Shown here: positions 34,560-42,431 of the stretch, piece after piece
Layout of the letters: each line of letters begins with the position of its first letter
Numbering within the stretch: the first letter of the stretch is position 1
DNA from: Bacteroides stercoris ATCC 43183
GTDB taxonomy: Bacteria; Bacteroidota; Bacteroidia; Bacteroidales; Bacteroidaceae
Direction: 5' to 3'
Length of the DNA: 64,000 bases
Assembly: GCF_025147325.1 (NCBI RefSeq)
Contig: NZ_CP102262.1
Location: forward strand, 3,534,001-3,598,000
Notes under the pieces: model-generated
What the model was told of the DNA's origin: nothing
The model's database searches: none
What the model saw: only the letters and a program-made list of their open reading frames with translations
Translations under genes and position numbers: made by a program

Positions 34560-34954
34560 TGGACCTGGGGAGAATCGAACTCCCGTCCAAACGAGGAAAC
34601 CATATGCTTTCTACATGCTTATCTTTGCCTTCGGTTTTCGAGCATAAGCAAGACCAAAGCCACCAACCTATGCCTTATCTCCTAATATTTCGTAAGAGCT
34701 ATGGAGAAGAACTCAAACTATCCCCGATTTTGCTGTGCCGCTTTATCAAACGCTTCGGAGCAAGAGCTTTTGAGCGACATCTCGTTTCCACCACTTTGGC
34801 AGAAATAAAGCTAATCTACTATACTTCGATTAAGCAGCGAGAGCATAATTTTCGTTGCCAGATAAAATTTTGATAACTGAGATTTAAGTGGAAATTACCG
34901 ACCCACTGCATGCTTACATACCATTCCAACTCGCTGTCAATTCCAGTCAAGCCC
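34560..34954 (-). ncRNA. ssrA: Second tmRNA, element-borne, tag GNENYALAA
   Basis: Read on the minus strand, about 395 bases. 5' GGGCUUG pairs with 3' CAGGUCC as acceptor stem, with G3-U70 (alanine identity) kept, discriminator A at 34560 and T arm GGGAG-UUCGAUU-CUCCC. The tag frame GGC AAC GAA AAT TAT GCT CTC GCT GCT TAA encodes GNENYALAA. Compared with the host copy the fourth acceptor pair is C-G instead of G-C, a compensatory swap, so both halves changed together. It has its own consensus promoter at 34967-34997. It is inside the element and looks functional. Confidence 0.9.
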
Positions 34955-34966
34955 AAAATGATATTT

Positions 34967-34997
34967 CAAAGTTACGTATTTATTTGATAAGAACAAA
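34967..34997 (-). promoter_or_regulatory. Consensus promoter of the second tmRNA
   Basis: On the minus strand TTTG (34994-34997), exactly 19 bases, then TAACTTTG (34967-34974). The -7 box ends 12 bases above the mature tmRNA 5' end. Confidence 0.85.
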
Positions 34998-35114
34998 CAA
35001 AACAGCAAAAAATATAATAGAATACCACAAGGCATCATAATAGTTAAATTATTTAAGACTTGTAGGTAGTGCTTGATATAAAGAATGATAATCAGACTAT
35101 CACTTTTTATTTTA

Positions 35115-35133
35115 GGGTGTATTTCGGGGTGTA
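35115..35133. promoter_or_regulatory. Right integrase arm-type repeats
   Basis: GGGTGTA at 35115-35121 and 35127-35133, 12-base spacing, same orientation and spacing as the left pair at 21464/21476. Confidence 0.6.
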
Positions 35134-35162
35134 AATCCTGTAACAATCTGATTATCAATCTT

Positions 35163-35181
35163 ATTTGTGGAGCTGGAGGGA
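35163..35181. repeat. attR: tmRNA 3' end copy
   Basis: Nineteen bases identical to 21328-21346. It restores the acceptor stem and part of the T arm of the host tmRNA, as for integrases that target the 3' end of RNA genes. Confidence 0.88.
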
Positions 35182-35561
35182 ATCGAACCCTCGTCCAAAC
35201 GAGGAAATCATAAGCTTTCTACATGCTTATCTTTGCCTGATTTTTCGTGCAACGGCAGAACCAAAGCCATCAACCGTTGCCTTATCCTCTAAAGTTTCAT
35301 CCGAGCCACGAGGCTGACACGAACTATCCCCGATTTGACTGCACCACTTGACCGGAATGCTTCGGAGCAACAGCTTCCGAGTGATGTCCCGTCCCAACAC
35401 CTTGTGTCGGGATTAAGCTAATCTACTATACTTCGATTAAGCAGCAAGAGCAAATTGTCTTTCGCCAGATAAAATTTTGAAGACTGAGATTTAAGTGCAA
35501 ATCAACGACGCACTGCATGCTTACTTACCATTTCTGCCCGCTGTCAAATCCAGTCAACCCC
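35168..35561 (-). ncRNA. ssrA: Host tmRNA, tag GERQFALAA
   Basis: 394 bases on the minus strand. 5' GGGGUUG pairs with 3' CAGCUCC, with G3-U70 present; T arm GAGGG-UUCGAUU-CCCUC; discriminator A at 35168; CCA is not encoded. The tag frame GGC GAA AGA CAA TTT GCT CTT GCT GCT TAA encodes GERQFALAA. tmRNA rescues stalled ribosomes and marks the nascent chain for proteolysis. Its 5' flank is chromosomal, so it is taken as the resident copy. Its normal terminator now lies 14 kb away at 21289-21325. Confidence 0.95.
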
Positions 35562-35674
35562 ATGACTTCATAACAAACAGAAAATCAAAAGAAAACGTAT
35601 CATTTCTGATTTTTGAGGGATAAAAAAGAGATAAACAATATATCTTTTTTCTTTCCTTTTCGCTTTCTCTTCTG

Positions 35675-35682
35675 CAAAGATA
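35675..35682 (-). promoter_or_regulatory. Likely -7 box of the host tmRNA
   Basis: CAAAGATA reads TATCTTTG on the minus strand, 114 bases above the mature 5' end; a 5' leader would be removed by RNase P. I see no closer good box. Confidence 0.5.
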
Positions 35683-35729
35683 CGAATAAATTTCCTTATT
35701 ACGGTTCTTAATCCCGGCAATTTTACATC

Positions 35730-36593
35730 TTATTTTATATTATCAGAGGAGAAACTGAAAGCAGCCGCACATGCATACCCTTCCTCGTACAGGTCGGTAA
35801 GCTTGCTTATGTCCCTTTCGATGCGGTCCACCACTATCGGTTTTTGCGGACGTATCACGGTAATCTCTCCCGCATCTTCCAGCCGTTCCACCAGTTCCAA
35901 CTGTTCGTTGTAAACACTGCTGCGCCGGTTGATAGCCTCGCGCAGGCGAGGATATTTCTTATAAATAAAAGATGGGACTTTAGTCCCTTGAATATCTTTC
36001 CGATACCCCCGGTTACGCGTAAGCACCACTACATTGCGGTCGTAACCGTCGCGGCGGGCACGCATCAGGGGAATGCTGTCCGCAATGCCGCCGTCCAGCA
36101 TCGGAATATTATCCACATACGTAACGGGGCAAACAAAAGGCAGACTGCTCGAAGCGCGCACAATATCGATGACACGCTCCTTGTTCTTCTTTTCCTCAAA
36201 ATAGTCGGCCTCTCCGGTCAAACAGTTGGTGGTTACCATGACAAAACGCTCCGGGCAACTGAAATAAGCATCATAATCATACGGCAGGATATGCTCGGGA
36301 AACTCACGGAACAACAGGTCGAAATCCATGATGTTACGTTTCTTCAGCAGATATTTCAGTCCGATATAATTATACTTCTCCAGCAGGTCGATATTGCTGT
36401 ACCTGGCACGTCCCCGCTGCCCCGACATGTACGACAATCCGTTGCATGCACCCGCGCTGACACCAATCGTATAAGGAAAGCGGATGCCCCGGTCCATGAA
36501 ATTGTCCAACACGCCGCAGGTGAATACGCCTCGCATGCCTCCACCCTCCAGAATCAGGCCGCTCCGATTGTCTATATGTATTATTTTCTCCAT
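35730..36593 (-). CDS. Patatin-like phospholipase
   Basis: 287 aa. LILEGGGMRGVFTCGVLD is the oxyanion-hole glycine loop, IGVSAGACNGLSY holds the nucleophile Ser of GxSxG, and MLDGGIADSIP the catalytic Asp of the DGG motif: a complete Ser-Asp dyad. This bacterial patatin subtype is widespread and cytosolic (no signal). Expected activity: acyl-lipid hydrolysis, substrate unknown. It diverges from the C1 peptidase gene; a TATCTTTG box at 36614-36621 (minus strand) serves it. Confidence 0.93.
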   Translation of the reverse strand: MEKIIHIDNRSGLILEGGGMRGVFTCGVLDNFMDRGIRFPYTIGVSAGACNGLSYMSGQRGRARYSNIDLLEKYNYIGLKYLLKKRNIMDFDLLFREFPEHILPYDYDAYFSCPERFVMVTTNCLTGEADYFEEKKNKERVIDIVRASSSLPFVCPVTYVDNIPMLDGGIADSIPLMRARRDGYDRNVVVLTRNRGYRKDIQGTKVPSFIYKKYPRLREAINRRSSVYNEQLELVERLEDAGEITVIRPQKPIVVDRIERDISKLTDLYEEGYACAAAFSFSSDNIK

Positions 36594-36613
36594 AAGTGTC
36601 AGAATTAACGCAC

Positions 36614-36652
36614 CAAAGATAGCTTTTGTTTACGATATTCTGTTTATATTTG
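36614..36652. promoter_or_regulatory. Divergent promoters, patatin and C1 peptidase
   Basis: Minus strand TATCTTTG at 36614-36621 for the patatin gene; plus strand TATATTTG at 36645-36652 for the peptidase gene. Confidence 0.6.
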
Positions 36653-36685
36653 CACACATAACTATAAATTAATAACAATTTAATC

Positions 36686-37873
36686 ATGATGAAAAAGTCT
36701 GTATTAATTGCCGCCTTAGGACTGTTCAGTCTGAATACAATGGCACAAGACGCCCCCAAAGAAGAGGGATTCGTCTTTACTACCGTAAAAGAAAACCCGA
36801 TTACGTCCATCAAGAACCAGAACCGTTCCAGTACGTGCTGGAGCTTCTCCAGCCTCGGTTTCCTGGAAAGCGAGCTGTTGCGCATGGGCAAAGGAGAATA
36901 CGACCTTTCCGAGATGTTCGTCGTACACCACACCATGGTAGACCGCGGACAGAACTACGTACGCTATCACGGCGACAGTTCTTTCTCACCGGGCGGAAGT
37001 TTTTATGACATCATGTTCTGCCTGAAGAACTACGGACTCGTGCCGCAGGAAGCCATGCCGGGCATTATGTACGGTGATTCGCTGCCTGTACACAACGAAC
37101 TGGATGCCGTGGCAGGCGCATACGTAGATGCCATCGCCAAAGGCAGACTCACCAAGCTGACTCCCGTATGGAAAAACGGTCTGAGCGCCATTTACGACAC
37201 TTACCTCGGCAAATGCCCTGAAAAGTTCACTTACAAAGGAAAAGAATACACACCGAAGACTTTCGGCGAATCACTCGGCATCAATCCGGACGATTATGTA
37301 TCGCTGACTTCGTATACACACCACCCGTTCTACACCCAGTTTGCCATTGAAATTCAGGACAACTGGCGCAACGGTCTTTCCTGGAACCTGCCTATCGACG
37401 AGCTGATGGCTGTTATGGACAATGCCATTAAGAACGGTTACACCTTTGCATGGGGCAGTGACGTGAGCGAACAAGGTTTCACCCGCGACGGTATTGCCGT
37501 TATGCCGGATGCAGCCCGCGGCGCAGAACTCACCGGTTCGGACATGGCTCGTTGGACAGGCCTTACCGCTGCCGACAAGCGCAAAGAGCTGACCGGCAAA
37601 CCGCTGCCGGAAGTCAACGTTACCCAGGAAATGCGTCAAACTGCTTTCGACAACTGGGAAACAACCGACGACCACGGCATGGTTATCTACGGCATTGCCA
37701 AAGACCAGAACGGAAAAGAATATTTCATGGTAAAGAATTCCTGGGGACTGAGCGGCAAGTATAAAGGCATCTGGTATGCTTCCAAAGCTTTCGTTGCTTA
37801 CAAAACCATGAATATCCTTGTTCATAAGGATGCACTGCCCAAAGACATCGCCAAGAAACTGGGTATTAAATAA
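36686..37873 (+). CDS. C1-family cysteine peptidase (bleomycin hydrolase/PepC-like), exported
   Basis: 395 aa. Signal peptide MMKKSVLIAALGLFSLNTMAQ. The papain-fold triad is Cys in NRSSTCWSFSS, His in TDDHGMVIYGI and Asn in MVKNSWG, ordered as in bleomycin hydrolase/aminopeptidase C. Unlike cytosolic PepC it carries a signal and should act in the periplasm. Probably an aminopeptidase or endopeptidase in peptide use. A strong terminator follows at 37989. Confidence 0.92.
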   Translation: MMKKSVLIAALGLFSLNTMAQDAPKEEGFVFTTVKENPITSIKNQNRSSTCWSFSSLGFLESELLRMGKGEYDLSEMFVVHHTMVDRGQNYVRYHGDSSFSPGGSFYDIMFCLKNYGLVPQEAMPGIMYGDSLPVHNELDAVAGAYVDAIAKGRLTKLTPVWKNGLSAIYDTYLGKCPEKFTYKGKEYTPKTFGESLGINPDDYVSLTSYTHHPFYTQFAIEIQDNWRNGLSWNLPIDELMAVMDNAIKNGYTFAWGSDVSEQGFTRDGIAVMPDAARGAELTGSDMARWTGLTAADKRKELTGKPLPEVNVTQEMRQTAFDNWETTDDHGMVIYGIAKDQNGKEYFMVKNSWGLSGKYKGIWYASKAFVAYKTMNILVHKDALPKDIAKKLGIK

Positions 37874-37988
37874 CATCTTTCCGAAACCGGAACAGAAAAA
37901 GAAAAACGCATTAGTTGTCATCACTCATCACCAAATCCCTGCATACCCCTATTCATCGGGTATACAGAGAGTGACGACAAAATTATAA

Positions 37989-38026
37989 GAGTGACGACCG
38001 AATATCGGTCGTCACTCTTTTTTTGC
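37989..38026 (+). terminator. Terminator after the C1 peptidase gene
   Basis: Perfect 12-bp stem GAGTGACGACCG / CGGTCGTCACTC (37989-38000 with 38006-38017) followed by seven or more T. Confidence 0.9.
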
Positions 38027-38394
38027 AGCCTTCCGCACCAACTATCTGTATTACAAATACTTGTCATTTACGGACAGAAAATTGATTATGCCTTGTTTTC
38101 TTTGTTTTTTGCCACATTTCACTCCGGTTATCTCCGATACAAAATACAACAATGCCTTATATATAATGCCGCAAAGCTTCATACATAATGTCGTTATACC
38201 TGTTTCTTTTCTTCGTTTTGCAATTGGCAACCGAAGAGCCCGCAGTTGGCAACCGCACGGCCCGCAACCGGAAACCGGACAGCCCGCAATTGAGAAACGA
38301 AGTTTTACACCGTTCCGAACGGTATTTTACACCATATACAAGCGGGAAAAAGACGGTATGAAACAAGAAAAACAACAGGTGTTTCCCACGTTTC
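38027..38394. other. Intergenic region between terminator and DXS-like gene
   Basis: No gene is supported here. The main content is the 22-nt repeat array at 38220-38307; the rest is T-rich single-copy sequence. Confidence 0.5.
38220..38307. repeat. Four 22-nt degenerate tandem repeats (second array)
   Basis: Units at 38220-38241, 38242-38263, 38264-38285 and 38286-38307 share GCAnTTGGCAACCG followed by AGCCC. The outer flanks CTTCGTTTTGCAATTG and CAATTGAGAAACGAAG form an imperfect inverted repeat enclosing the array. Same unit length and copy number as the array at 13183, but a different sequence. Confidence 0.75.
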
Positions 38395-40155
38395 TCACCT
38401 TACTTTTTTTATATCTTCCACGATCTGCGGCACTGTCAGCCGGTTGTCCCGCAGCAACTCGCCTGCATCATAACGGTCTGCAAACTCTTTACGGATGCCA
38501 TAGTTCAGCACTTTCATGCCCGATGTGCCGTAATAGCGGGCAATCTTCTCGCCAAAACCACCGTCGAGCACACCGTCTTCGAGAGTTACCACCAACGTGT
38601 GGTCGCGTTTCAAATCTTCGAGCAAAGCCTCATCCACTCCGGTAATGAAACGGGGATTGACGAGTGTTGCATCCACTCCGGTTTCTTCTTTCAGCTTTCC
38701 AACCACTTCTTCGCCCAATTGAAAGAAAGAGCCAAGCCCAAGAACGGCAACCTGCCCGCCACGGTACGCCACTTCATAACGGTTCAGCAGCTTGCCGTAA
38801 TCCTTCTCCGGTTCGATGCCGCGCGAAAGGACTCCGTTGGCGGGAACACGAATGGCTACGGGATGCTCCGTCTGATGAATCCCCCACTCCAACATGGCAA
38901 AATACTCCTCACGGCAAGTAGGAGCCAGATAAACCATGTTCGGAATGTTGCCGATGACCGGAATATCGAACAGGCAAAGGTGAGTGACATCGTTCATTGT
39001 CGAAGCGCCACCCCAAAAGACGAGAATCAATGCGGGATTGTTGTTGATGCAGAGGTCCTGCGACAACTGGTCGTAGGCGCGCTGGATGAAAGTGCTGTAC
39101 ACCCCGAATACCGGTTTCCCGCCACCGGCGGCAATGGCAGACGCCATGGCAACGGCGTGCTCCTCGGCAATGCCCACATCGACAAACTGACGCCCCGCCT
39201 CTTCGCGACGCTCTGGCGTAAAGCCGAATACGGTGGGTGTGCCCGCTGTGATGCCGACAACGGTACGGTCTTTCTTCATCTCTTGCAGCAGATACCTTGC
39301 CGTAAGGTCGCCGTAATCTTCCTCATTGCCGGAGTCAACCGCCGGGCTGCCCGTCTCCAGGCAGAACGGAGCACTGTAATGGAAACGTTCCTGCTGCTGC
39401 TCGGCAAGGCGGTAGCCTTTACCTTTGAGGGTATTGATGTGTACCGCAACCGGGTGGGCGATATCTTTCACCTTTCGGAAAGCATCTATCAATGCCTGCA
39501 CGTTATTGCCGTCTTTCACGTACAGATAATCCAGTCCCATGGCGGTAAAGAAGTTGCAAGGCGCCTGACCGTCGGTTTCGCGCAGCAGTTGCAGGTTGCG
39601 ATACAAACCGCCGTGATTTTCGGCAATGGACATTTGGTTGTCGTTCACAATCACGATGAAGTTCGTTCCCAGTTCGGCTGCATTGTTCAACCCTTCAAAA
39701 GCCTCGCCACCGCTTAAAGAGCCATCGCCAATTACGGCTATCACATTGCCCGTACCGCCTTTCAGGTCGCGCGCTTTGGCAAGTCCGGTGGCAAGGCTGA
39801 CGGAAGTCGACGTATGTCCGATAACGAAGAAGTCATGTTCGCTTTCCGAGGGTTCGGTGTAGCCCGACACTTCATCGTATGCGGCAGCGTCCATAAATGC
39901 CGCCTTGCGCCCTGTGAGTATTTTGTGTGCATAACTTTGGTGGGAAACGTCGTAGACAATCTTGTCTGCCGGCGAATTGAACACATAGTGCAAGGCAACG
40001 GTAGCCTCTACCATACCCAGATTCGGGCCTACATGACCGCCGTGCTCACTCAGCTTCTTCAGCAATACGCCGCGCACTTCTTCACTCAATGTTTCCAGTT
40101 CGCCTGCCGAAAGCCGCTTCACGTCGGCAGGCCCGTTAATCTTTTCTATATACAT
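38395..40155 (-). CDS. DXS-like thiamine-diphosphate transketolase paralogue
   Basis: 586 aa, shorter than the usual 620-640 for DXS. ThDP site intact: GHTSTSVSLATGLA, VIGDGSLSGGEAFEGLNNA with NDNQMS closing the Mg site, and IAEEHAVAMASA. However the DXS signature DRAGxxGxDGxTHxG is replaced by FWGGASTMNDVTHLC, so the phosphate-contacting Arg and following Asp are lost while the TH is kept; the second phosphate Arg (YPRG in DXS) is replaced by VPANG. It may not use glyceraldehyde 3-phosphate. Divergent from etfBA. Confidence 0.8.
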   Translation of the reverse strand: MYIEKINGPADVKRLSAGELETLSEEVRGVLLKKLSEHGGHVGPNLGMVEATVALHYVFNSPADKIVYDVSHQSYAHKILTGRKAAFMDAAAYDEVSGYTEPSESEHDFFVIGHTSTSVSLATGLAKARDLKGGTGNVIAVIGDGSLSGGEAFEGLNNAAELGTNFIVIVNDNQMSIAENHGGLYRNLQLLRETDGQAPCNFFTAMGLDYLYVKDGNNVQALIDAFRKVKDIAHPVAVHINTLKGKGYRLAEQQQERFHYSAPFCLETGSPAVDSGNEEDYGDLTARYLLQEMKKDRTVVGITAGTPTVFGFTPERREEAGRQFVDVGIAEEHAVAMASAIAAGGGKPVFGVYSTFIQRAYDQLSQDLCINNNPALILVFWGGASTMNDVTHLCLFDIPVIGNIPNMVYLAPTCREEYFAMLEWGIHQTEHPVAIRVPANGVLSRGIEPEKDYGKLLNRYEVAYRGGQVAVLGLGSFFQLGEEVVGKLKEETGVDATLVNPRFITGVDEALLEDLKRDHTLVVTLEDGVLDGGFGEKIARYYGTSGMKVLNYGIRKEFADRYDAGELLRDNRLTVPQIVEDIKKVR

Positions 40156-40232
40156 AGCTTTATTTATAAATAGATGGTTTATTTAAAAACGACGGATAGC
40201 ATAAAAATGATTTACCGATATGTCCGACGCTG

Positions 40233-40240
40233 CAAAAATA
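40233..40240 (-). promoter_or_regulatory. -7 box of the DXS-like gene
   Basis: CAAAAATA reads TATTTTTG on the minus strand, 78 bases above the ATG. Confidence 0.5.
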
Positions 40241-40271
40241 CACCGGAGAGAACATTCGGAAGGTAGACGGA

Positions 40272-40314
40272 TTACGGTTTGCGTTACCCTTTTTACGGTT
40301 TGCGTTTTTGCTCA
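40272..40314. repeat. Two-copy 21-nt tandem repeat
   Basis: TTACGGTTTGCGTT at 40272-40285 recurs at 40293-40306, period 21, in the divergent intergenic region between the DXS-like gene and etfB. Related in style, not sequence, to the arrays at 13183 and 38220. Confidence 0.6.
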
Positions 40315-40350
40315 AAATCTCCCCGGATGTGCATTTTTTACCTTGTTTTC

Positions 40351-40380
40351 TTGTCAAACCCAACTCTTTGCGTAAATTTG
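40351..40380 (+). promoter_or_regulatory. Promoter of etfB-etfA-acyl-CoA dehydrogenase
   Basis: TTG at 40351-40353, 19 bases, TAAATTTG at 40373-40380; the etfB ATG is 96 bases downstream, leaving a moderately long leader. Confidence 0.6.
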
Positions 40381-40476
40381 CAAGCTGATAGTTAACCGGA
40401 CAATTTCAGTAGCAGGACTCTACTACTCCTATTCCCGGTACTGACGTATGGAATACTAATACTAATAATTAATAAC

Positions 40477-41370
40477 ATGAGTTTGAAAATCGTTGTACTG
40501 GCAAAACAAGTTCCCGACACACGCAACGTTGGGAAAGATGCCATGAAAGCCGACGGAACCATTAACCGCGCGGCACTCCCCGCCATCTTCAACCCCGAAG
40601 ACCTGAATGCCCTTGAGCAAGCTCTCCGGCTGAAAGATGCACATCCGGGCTCCACCGTAACCATCCTGACCATGGGACCGGGACGCGCAGCCGAAGTTAT
40701 CCGTGAAGGACTTTACCGCGGCGCCGACAACGGCTATCTGCTGACCGACCGCGCTTTTGCCGGAGCCGATACGCTGGCCACTTCCTACGCCCTTGCCACC
40801 GCCATCAGGAAGATAGGCGATTATGACATCATCATCGGCGGCCGCCAGGCCATCGACGGCGATACGGCACAGGTAGGCCCGCAAGTGGCTGAGAAGTTGG
40901 GATTGACGCAGGTTACTTATGCGGAAGAGATTCTGAATGTGGACAAAGCAGCCGGAAAGATTACCGTAAAACGCCATATCGACGGCGGTGTGGAGACTGT
41001 GGAAGGTCCGCTGCCCATCGTTATCACCGTTAACGGAAGCGCCGCTCCCTGCCGTCCGCGCAATGCCAAACTGGTGCAGAAATACAAACGCGCCCTCGGT
41101 GCGCAGGAGAAAGCCGCCATTGAAAAAGAAGGCGCCGAACTGCCGTATGCAGCCCTTTACGAGAAATACCCTTATCTGAACATCACGGAATGGAGTGTGG
41201 CCGACGTCAACGGCGACCTCGCACAATGCGGTCTGAGCGGCTCGCCCACCAAGGTGAAAACCATTCAGAATATTTCATTCCAGGCCAAAGAAAGCAAAAC
41301 GCTCACGGGCAGCGACCGGGATGTAGAAGATTTGATTGTTGAACTGTTAGCTAACCACACCATAGGATAA
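40477..41370 (+). CDS. etfB: Electron transfer flavoprotein, beta subunit
   Basis: 297 aa. KIVVLAKQVPDT, INPEDLNALEQALRL-type sequence (here FNPEDLNALEQALRL), TMGPGRAAEVIREGLYRGADNGYLLTD and GDTAQVGPQVAEKLGL identify EtfB with its nucleotide-binding fold. With EtfA it forms the soluble heterodimer that accepts electrons from acyl-CoA dehydrogenases. Four bases separate it from etfA and the dehydrogenase follows, so the three form a functional unit. Confidence 0.95.
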   Translation: MSLKIVVLAKQVPDTRNVGKDAMKADGTINRAALPAIFNPEDLNALEQALRLKDAHPGSTVTILTMGPGRAAEVIREGLYRGADNGYLLTDRAFAGADTLATSYALATAIRKIGDYDIIIGGRQAIDGDTAQVGPQVAEKLGLTQVTYAEEILNVDKAAGKITVKRHIDGGVETVEGPLPIVITVNGSAAPCRPRNAKLVQKYKRALGAQEKAAIEKEGAELPYAALYEKYPYLNITEWSVADVNGDLAQCGLSGSPTKVKTIQNISFQAKESKTLTGSDRDVEDLIVELLANHTIG

Positions 41371-41374
41371 GATT

Positions 41375-42394
41375 ATGAATAACGTATTTGTATATTTAGA
41401 GATAGAAGGCACTACGGTAGCCGATGTCAGTCTCGAACTCCTGACCAAAGGTCGTAAATTGGCTAATCAGTTGGGCTGCCAACTGGAAGCAGTTGCTGCC
41501 GGTAGCAATCTGGCAGGCATTGAAAAGCAGGTATTGCCTTTCGGCGTCGACAAACTGCACATATTCGATGCTCCGGGCCTGTTCCCATACACTTCCCTTC
41601 CCCACTCTTCCGTCCTCATCAACCTGTTCAAGGAAGAACAGCCGCAAATCTGCCTGATGGGTGCAACCGTTATCGGCCGCGACCTCGGCCCGCGCGTATC
41701 TTCCGCACTGACCAGCGGACTGACTGCCGACTGTACCTCACTCGAAATCGGCAACCATGAGGATAAGAAAGAGGGCAAGACCTACGAAAATCTGTTGTAC
41801 CAAATCCGTCCCGCATTCGGCGGCAACATCGTGGCAACGATTGTGAACCCCGAACACCGTCCGCAAATGGCGACCGTGCGCGAGGGCGTGATGAAGAAAG
41901 AGATTCTGGATGCCGACTACAAGGGTGAAGTAATCCGCCACGACGTTGCCAAGTACGTTCCCGAAACGGACTATGTAGTGAAGGTTATCGACCGCCACGT
42001 AGAAAAGGCGAAACACAACTTGAAAGGTGCCCCCATCGTCATTGCCGGCGGTTACGGCATGGGCAGCCGCGAGAACTTCGACATGCTGTTTGACCTTGCC
42101 AAGGAGCTTCACGCCGAAGTAGGCGCCAGCCGCGCCGCCGTCGATGCGGGCTATGCCGACCACGACCGTCAGATAGGTCAGACGGGTGTAACCGTCCGTC
42201 CGAAACTCTATATCGCCTGCGGCATCTCAGGACAAATCCAGCACATCGCCGGAATGCAGGAGAGCGGCATCATCATCTCCGTGAACAATGACGAGAACGC
42301 TCCTATCAATGCCATTGCCGACTACGTTATCAACGGTACGGTAGAAGAGGTTATTCCGAAGATGATTAAGTATTACAAACAGAATAGTAAATAA
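41375..42394 (+). CDS. etfA: Electron transfer flavoprotein, alpha subunit
   Basis: 339 aa. The C-terminal FAD domain is intact: VIAGGYGMGSRENFDMLFDLAKEL, GASRAAVDAGYADHDRQIGQTGVTVRPKLYIACGISGQIQHIAGM and INNDENAPI-type segment VNNDENAPINAIADY. These contact FAD in ETF. N-terminal domain pairs with EtfB. Partner dehydrogenase is encoded 37 bases downstream. Confidence 0.96.
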   Translation: MNNVFVYLEIEGTTVADVSLELLTKGRKLANQLGCQLEAVAAGSNLAGIEKQVLPFGVDKLHIFDAPGLFPYTSLPHSSVLINLFKEEQPQICLMGATVIGRDLGPRVSSALTSGLTADCTSLEIGNHEDKKEGKTYENLLYQIRPAFGGNIVATIVNPEHRPQMATVREGVMKKEILDADYKGEVIRHDVAKYVPETDYVVKVIDRHVEKAKHNLKGAPIVIAGGYGMGSRENFDMLFDLAKELHAEVGASRAAVDAGYADHDRQIGQTGVTVRPKLYIACGISGQIQHIAGMQESGIIISVNNDENAPINAIADYVINGTVEEVIPKMIKYYKQNSK

Positions 42395-42416
42395 GGAGTT
42401 AACTCCGCTAACTCCT
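42394..42416 (+). promoter_or_regulatory. Short hairpin between etfA and the dehydrogenase gene
   Basis: AGGAGTTA / TAACTCCT (42394-42401 with 42409-42416), seven-base loop, no T tract; possibly an mRNA-processing or translation-tuning element. Confidence 0.4.
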
Positions 42417-42431
42417 AAAGGGAAAAACAAT

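Larger units (their letters stand above)
21328..35181. mobile_element. NBU-like integrative mobilisable element in ssrA, 13.85 kb
   Basis: Bounded by 19-bp direct repeats at the tmRNA 3' end. Gene order (integrase, NBU accessory gene, DUF3853, helicase, primase, oriT-like region, relaxase) follows the NBU/Tn4555 plan, but here the site is tmRNA rather than a tRNA gene. It has no conjugative transfer genes, so it should depend on a helper conjugative element. The primase gene holds a group II intron. The cargo right of the relaxase is AT-rich and includes an additional tmRNA. Confidence 0.87.

Noticed and set aside
34450..34873. Short plus-strand open frames over the second tmRNA
   Set aside because: They lie antisense to a structured RNA with paired acceptor stem and tag; not proteins.
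34560..34954. Second tmRNA as mere att-site debris
   Set aside because: It is full length, has paired acceptor and T stems with a compensatory change, an intact tag frame and its own consensus promoter; debris would only contain the 3' end.
38220..38307. Possible CRISPR or iteron origin
   Set aside because: No spacers and no replication genes adjacent; kept only as a tandem repeat.
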